NCBI GenBank assembly: GCA_964407285.1
Contig: CAYOVG010000001.1
Location: 1-64,000 of the forward strand
DNA: 64,000 bases
Direction: 5' to 3'
DNA from: CAYOVG01 sp964407285
GTDB taxonomy: Bacteria > Desulfobacterota > Syntrophobacteria > Syntrophobacterales > Syntrophobacteraceae
Made by a program: the position numbers and the translations under genes. The notes under the pieces were generated by a model. The model was given only the letters and a program-made list of their open reading frames with translations. It did no database searches and had not been told where the DNA came from. Of the stretch, positions 61,131 to 64,000 are shown piece by piece (position 1 is the stretch's first letter; every line of letters begins with the position of its first letter).

Positions 61131-62642
61131 ATGACATCGACACCCGTTCCTCCCAACAAGAAGAAGACTGCCGACGCCCCGGGCGCCGGTCCCCCTTCCC
61201 GGAAGGCTCCGAAACCTTCCGGGAATGTTTACAGGACCAGGCCCCGGAGGACGGCATCGAAAGACGCGGCGGGAAGAAGCCGTCACAGGCGCTACTTCCT
61301 GCCGCTGTTCATTGTCTGGCTGACTGTGGTCGGCGCACTGGCAGGCCTGATTTACTGGGGGTTGAGGGAAAGCTCGAAGCCCGCGGTTCCCGCCAAGGCG
61401 GTTCCGGCCAAGGCGGCTCCGGCCATGACGGCTTCGGGCACGACGGCTTCGGGCAAGGCGGGCTCGGCCAGGACTGCATCCCCCCGGACGGGAACGCAAA
61501 AGAAGGAAACGTCCGTCGCTCAGCCGCCTGCAGCGGCGCAGTCCGCGGCCACGCTTCCCGACCCGACGCAAAACAATGCAGTCCGGGCGCAACCGCCCGC
61601 ATCCGCGCCCCAGAAAGCGCAAACCGCGCATCCTCCATCCTCGACCGCATCCACTTCCGTGCGTGCTGAAATACCCGCCCCGCCTCAACGGGAATCGGAG
61701 AAAGCTTCCCGGACGCCGGCCCCGCCGTCTCCGTCGCCCTCACAGCCCTCGCAGGCGCCTCCCGACGCTTCGGAGGCAATGCCGGCGCGCCCCTCGGCTC
61801 CGCCGCAACCTTCGGCTCCTGCCCCTTCCGTCCCCGCGAAGCAACCTCTTCCTCCGGCGCGGGAGAAGGAGGACCGGCAGGATAAACCGGGACAGTTGCT
61901 GGCGCTCAGTATCCCACCCGCCGTTCCCGGCAAACCCAAAGTCCCGTCGCCCCCCGACCTGGCTCCTTCAATGGGGAGAGTCGCTATCGTGATAGACGAT
62001 CTCGGCCAGGACCTGTCCGCGGCGAGGAGGCTGATGGAAATCCCCGTGCCGATCACTTTTTCCGTGCTTCCTTTCCTGAGTCACAGCCTCGAAACGGCCA
62101 AAATGGCGTCGGCAGGCGGCAGGGAAGTGATTGTCCACCTTCCGATGGAACCTAAGGAATACCCGAAGACCAATCCGGGCGCCGGAGCGCTGCTGCTTTC
62201 CATGTCCACGGGAGAGATCCTCCGGAAGCTTACGGATGTTCTCGACTCGAACCCCTATGCCGATGGCGTCAACAACCATATGGGATCAGGTTTCACCGAA
62301 CGTAAGGAAGCGATGGAAACAGTCCTGTCTGAACTCAAGCGCCGCGAGCTTTTCTTCCTCGACAGCTTCACCTCGCCGGCGAGCGTCGGCTATTCGCTGG
62401 CCGGACGGATGAAAATGCCCGCCGGAAAGCGTGATATTTTCCTCGACCACGTTCCGAACGAGCGATTCGTACGTTCCCAACTGGAGCAACTCGTCAGGAA
62501 GGCGAAGATTCAGGGGTCGGCTATAGCCATTGGGCATCCCCACGAATGCACGCTCCGGGTGTTGAGTAGAGAGGCCCCGCAACTGCGGCAAAAAGGCATA
62601 ACGGTGGTGCCGCTGAGAAATCTTCTGAACGGATCGAACTGA
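61131..62642 (+). CDS. Divergent polysaccharide deacetylase (YibQ/DUF610 type)
   Basis: A 503-residue protein with one membrane helix (about 62-85, YFLPLFIVWLTVVGALAGLIYW) after a basic N-terminal tail, then a long Pro/Ala/Ser-rich linker (about 90-270, with VPAKAVPAKAAPA-type repeats). The C-terminal domain is a divergent polysaccharide deacetylase: GRVAIVIDDLGQDLSAARRLMEIPVPITFSVLPF (Asp-Asp motif), REVIVHLPMEPKEYP, YADGVNNHMGSGFTE and AIAIGHPHECTL. It completes the classical ftsEX-envC-ctp-yibQ order. The catalytic competence of this family is uncertain. Confidence 0.87.
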   Translation: MTSTPVPPNKKKTADAPGAGPPSRKAPKPSGNVYRTRPRRTASKDAAGRSRHRRYFLPLFIVWLTVVGALAGLIYWGLRESSKPAVPAKAVPAKAAPAMTASGTTASGKAGSARTASPRTGTQKKETSVAQPPAAAQSAATLPDPTQNNAVRAQPPASAPQKAQTAHPPSSTASTSVRAEIPAPPQRESEKASRTPAPPSPSPSQPSQAPPDASEAMPARPSAPPQPSAPAPSVPAKQPLPPAREKEDRQDKPGQLLALSIPPAVPGKPKVPSPPDLAPSMGRVAIVIDDLGQDLSAARRLMEIPVPITFSVLPFLSHSLETAKMASAGGREVIVHLPMEPKEYPKTNPGAGALLLSMSTGEILRKLTDVLDSNPYADGVNNHMGSGFTERKEAMETVLSELKRRELFFLDSFTSPASVGYSLAGRMKMPAGKRDIFLDHVPNERFVRSQLEQLVRKAKIQGSAIAIGHPHECTLRVLSREAPQLRQKGITVVPLRNLLNGSN

Positions 62643-62910
62643 TGGGGAGGCGGGCTTCGGGTTGCGAGTTACGCGTTGCGGGTTACTGGTATACCGTGAA
62701 CGGTTGATATCCGGACTCCTTTGAGCGGTTACGGCTGCCCGCCGCGACTTTTGAATGGCCCCGTGTTGCGCGGCTAATTCCATGGCGGCAGTGTTTTATG
62801 CGGTTACGGCTTTCAACCGCGACCAGCCTGACGAAACGCTGCACGCCAGACGGCCGGCCCTCGGAAGAGGACCGATAAATCTCTGTCTTAACTATCTGTT
62901 GAGGTAAACC
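62643..62910. repeat. Intergenic region with heptamer array and palindrome-related copy
   Basis: 62651-62681 contains four to five GTTRCGR-type units. 62690-62740 repeats the left arm of the 11.5-kb palindrome (TATACCGTGAACGGTTG, TCCGGACTC, GAGCGGTTACGGCTGCC). GCGGTTACGGCT recurs at about 62798 with CCGCGACC. The region ends with TTGAGGTAAACC, the ribosome-binding site of the next gene. Confidence 0.6.
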
Positions 62911-63936
62911 ATGATATTCAGCCCCAAGGAAAATCAGATCGTAGGCGGGTGGAGCAGCAAGCAGGCCGGTGCGGCCATCCCGATCGTACTGCCGTTATCG
63001 TCGGATCCCAGAGGCGACAGATTCAGGTCCTTTTGCGACGAGCTTTCCTCAATGGCCCCATGTATCGAAATAATTACCGGCGATGAGCGGGAACCGGGAG
63101 TTTCCGCTGCGGGCGTTCCCGTTCTCCTGCTCGGGAAATCCTGGCGCTTTCACGCTCTCCCGCTCGGGAGCGAACTGGAGCCGTTCCTGGAGGTCCTGTC
63201 TTCGACAGCGGCGGAGGGAAGTGAGGCGGGGAGCCGCTTCGTATCCGGCCTTCCGGAACCCGTGATGCAGCGACTGAGCGGCGTCAAAGACCCGATAAAC
63301 CTGAAAGTGTTCGTTTCGACTCAATGCCCTTACTGCCCTCGGGTGATTCGTGAAATCATTCCCCTGGCGATTGCGGCGCCGCACAGCACTATCACGGTGA
63401 TAGATCCCTTCCTGTTTTCCGAACTGGCCGACGGCTACAACATCAAAGCCGTTCCGACTCTGATTCTCAACGAAAGCTACCGCTGGACGGGGCAGGTGAG
63501 CCTGACGGAAATTCTGGAAGTCCTGGACAGGCGAGATCCATCCCAACTGGAAGCCGAAACCCTGAAAAGAATGCTTCACGAAGGCCAGGCCGGCCGCGTG
63601 GCCCGGATGATGCTGGAGGAACACCTCGTTTTTCCGGCATTCATCGATCTGTTGTGCAGTCCCGAGTGGTCGGCGCGATTGGGGGCGATGGTGGTGGTGG
63701 AGGAAATCGCGGAAGAGGACCCGGAACTGGCCCGCACCCTCCTGCCCCTGCTCTGGGAGCGGTTCCCCGTCCAGGATTCGCCGGTGAAGGGCGATATCGT
63801 CTACCTTATCGGAGAACTCGGCGCGGGCGACGGCGATACGGACTGGGCGGAACGCATCCGGTCCTTGCTGCAGGATTCGGAAAGTGAAGAGGACATCCGT
63901 GATCTGGCGCTGGAGGCCCTTTCCAGGCTCGCCTGA
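62911..63936 (+). CDS. Thioredoxin-fold protein with C-terminal helical (HEAT-like) repeats
   Basis: A 341-residue protein. Residues 1-120 form a first thioredoxin-like domain without CxxC (IVLPLSSDPRGDRFRSFCDEL). Residues about 128-210 form a second, with LKVFVSTQCPYCPRVIREIIPLA (CPYC active site) and NIKAVPTLILN (cis-Pro loop). This is the PDO/glutaredoxin-like arrangement. The last 115 residues are helical repeats (EHLVFPAFIDLLCSPEWSARLGAMVVVEEIAEEDPELARTLLPLL, then DIVYLIGELGAG and DIRDLALEALSRLA), typical of HEAT. It probably acts as a cytoplasmic disulfide oxidoreductase with a protein-binding tail. TTGAGGTAAACC supports the start. It follows the repeat-rich gap and has no operon partner in the window. 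Confidence 0.85.
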   Translation: MIFSPKENQIVGGWSSKQAGAAIPIVLPLSSDPRGDRFRSFCDELSSMAPCIEIITGDEREPGVSAAGVPVLLLGKSWRFHALPLGSELEPFLEVLSSTAAEGSEAGSRFVSGLPEPVMQRLSGVKDPINLKVFVSTQCPYCPRVIREIIPLAIAAPHSTITVIDPFLFSELADGYNIKAVPTLILNESYRWTGQVSLTEILEVLDRRDPSQLEAETLKRMLHEGQAGRVARMMLEEHLVFPAFIDLLCSPEWSARLGAMVVVEEIAEEDPELARTLLPLLWERFPVQDSPVKGDIVYLIGELGAGDGDTDWAERIRSLLQDSESEEDIRDLALEALSRLA

Positions 63937-64000
63937 TCCTCACTTGTTCATCCATGCTTGACTGCCCGCTTTATATTGATTCTATTAGGAATTATTTTGC

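Noticed and set aside
1..64000. tRNA or rRNA genes and CRISPR arrays
   Set aside because: No clear tRNA T-arm (GGTTCGAATCC-type), rRNA core or regularly spaced repeats were seen by eye; a proper covariance search was not possible.

Overview
The window looks like a chromosomal segment of a GC-rich Gram-negative deltaproteobacterium (Desulfobacterota/Syntrophobacter-like). This is inferred from gene content: an outer-membrane exopolysaccharide export machine, a type IV minor-pilin operon under a class I cyclic di-GMP riboswitch, an ftsE-ftsX-envC-ctp-yibQ run, and a cysteine synthase fused to a degenerate cysteinyl-tRNA synthetase. No database search was possible. All family names come from motifs read in the sequence.

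Layout. (1) 1-3212, minus strand: carbamoyltransferase (cut by the window edge), a DUF5989-type mini-protein, an SxtJ-type membrane protein and a membrane-anchored sulfatase-superfamily protein. (2) About 4.07-11.4 kb: a RiPP locus of lasso-peptide type. It has a cyclase (asparagine-synthetase-like, no N-terminal Cys), a 54-residue precursor, a B2 protease, a B1/PqqD recognition protein, an HPr-kinase-like enzyme and a sulfotransferase-like enzyme, plus three tandem phage tail-collar-domain proteins. The exporter (16.8-18.7 kb), a nucleotidyltransferase and a GNAT acetyltransferase lie beyond an insertion. (3) 11.7-16.6 kb: an AT-richer island that interrupts the RiPP locus. It holds an AAA-type ATPase, an 874-residue protein with an HEFFH zinc-protease motif, a 67-residue ORF and a promoter-bearing, strand-biased leader. 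I could not name this system.

(4) 20.4-40.5 kb, minus strand: an exopolysaccharide/O-antigen locus. It encodes two polymerase/ligase-type membrane proteins, five glycosyltransferases, a methyltransferase, a flippase, a TPR protein, a Wzc-type tyrosine kinase with an unusual inserted sensory module, a Wza-like export protein, an outer-membrane beta-barrel and a secreted protein. (5) 41.2-49.9 kb, minus strand: minor pilins (FimT/GspH, PilW, PilV, PilX), a pilin, PilY1 and a small secreted protein, preceded by the cyclic di-GMP riboswitch. (6) 50.4-55.2 kb: the cysteine synthase-CysRS fusion, a class II aldolase and 5-formyl-THF cyclo-ligase. (7) 55.4-62.6 kb, plus strand: an L,D-transpeptidase, then FtsE, FtsX, an EnvC-like protein, a carboxy-terminal protease and a divergent polysaccharide deacetylase. 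(8) 62.9-63.9 kb: a thioredoxin-fold protein with a helical-repeat tail.

Three kinds of dispersed non-coding repeat occur between genes: heptamer arrays of GTTRCGR, GGATTNNCAGGATT inverted repeats, and a long imperfect palindrome at 11.5 kb related to 62.7 kb. The strongest candidates for something new are the RiPP locus combining kinase, sulfotransferase, nucleotidyltransferase and tail-collar proteins; the ATPase/HExxH island inside it; and the tyrosine kinase with an inserted PATAN/MshEN-like module.
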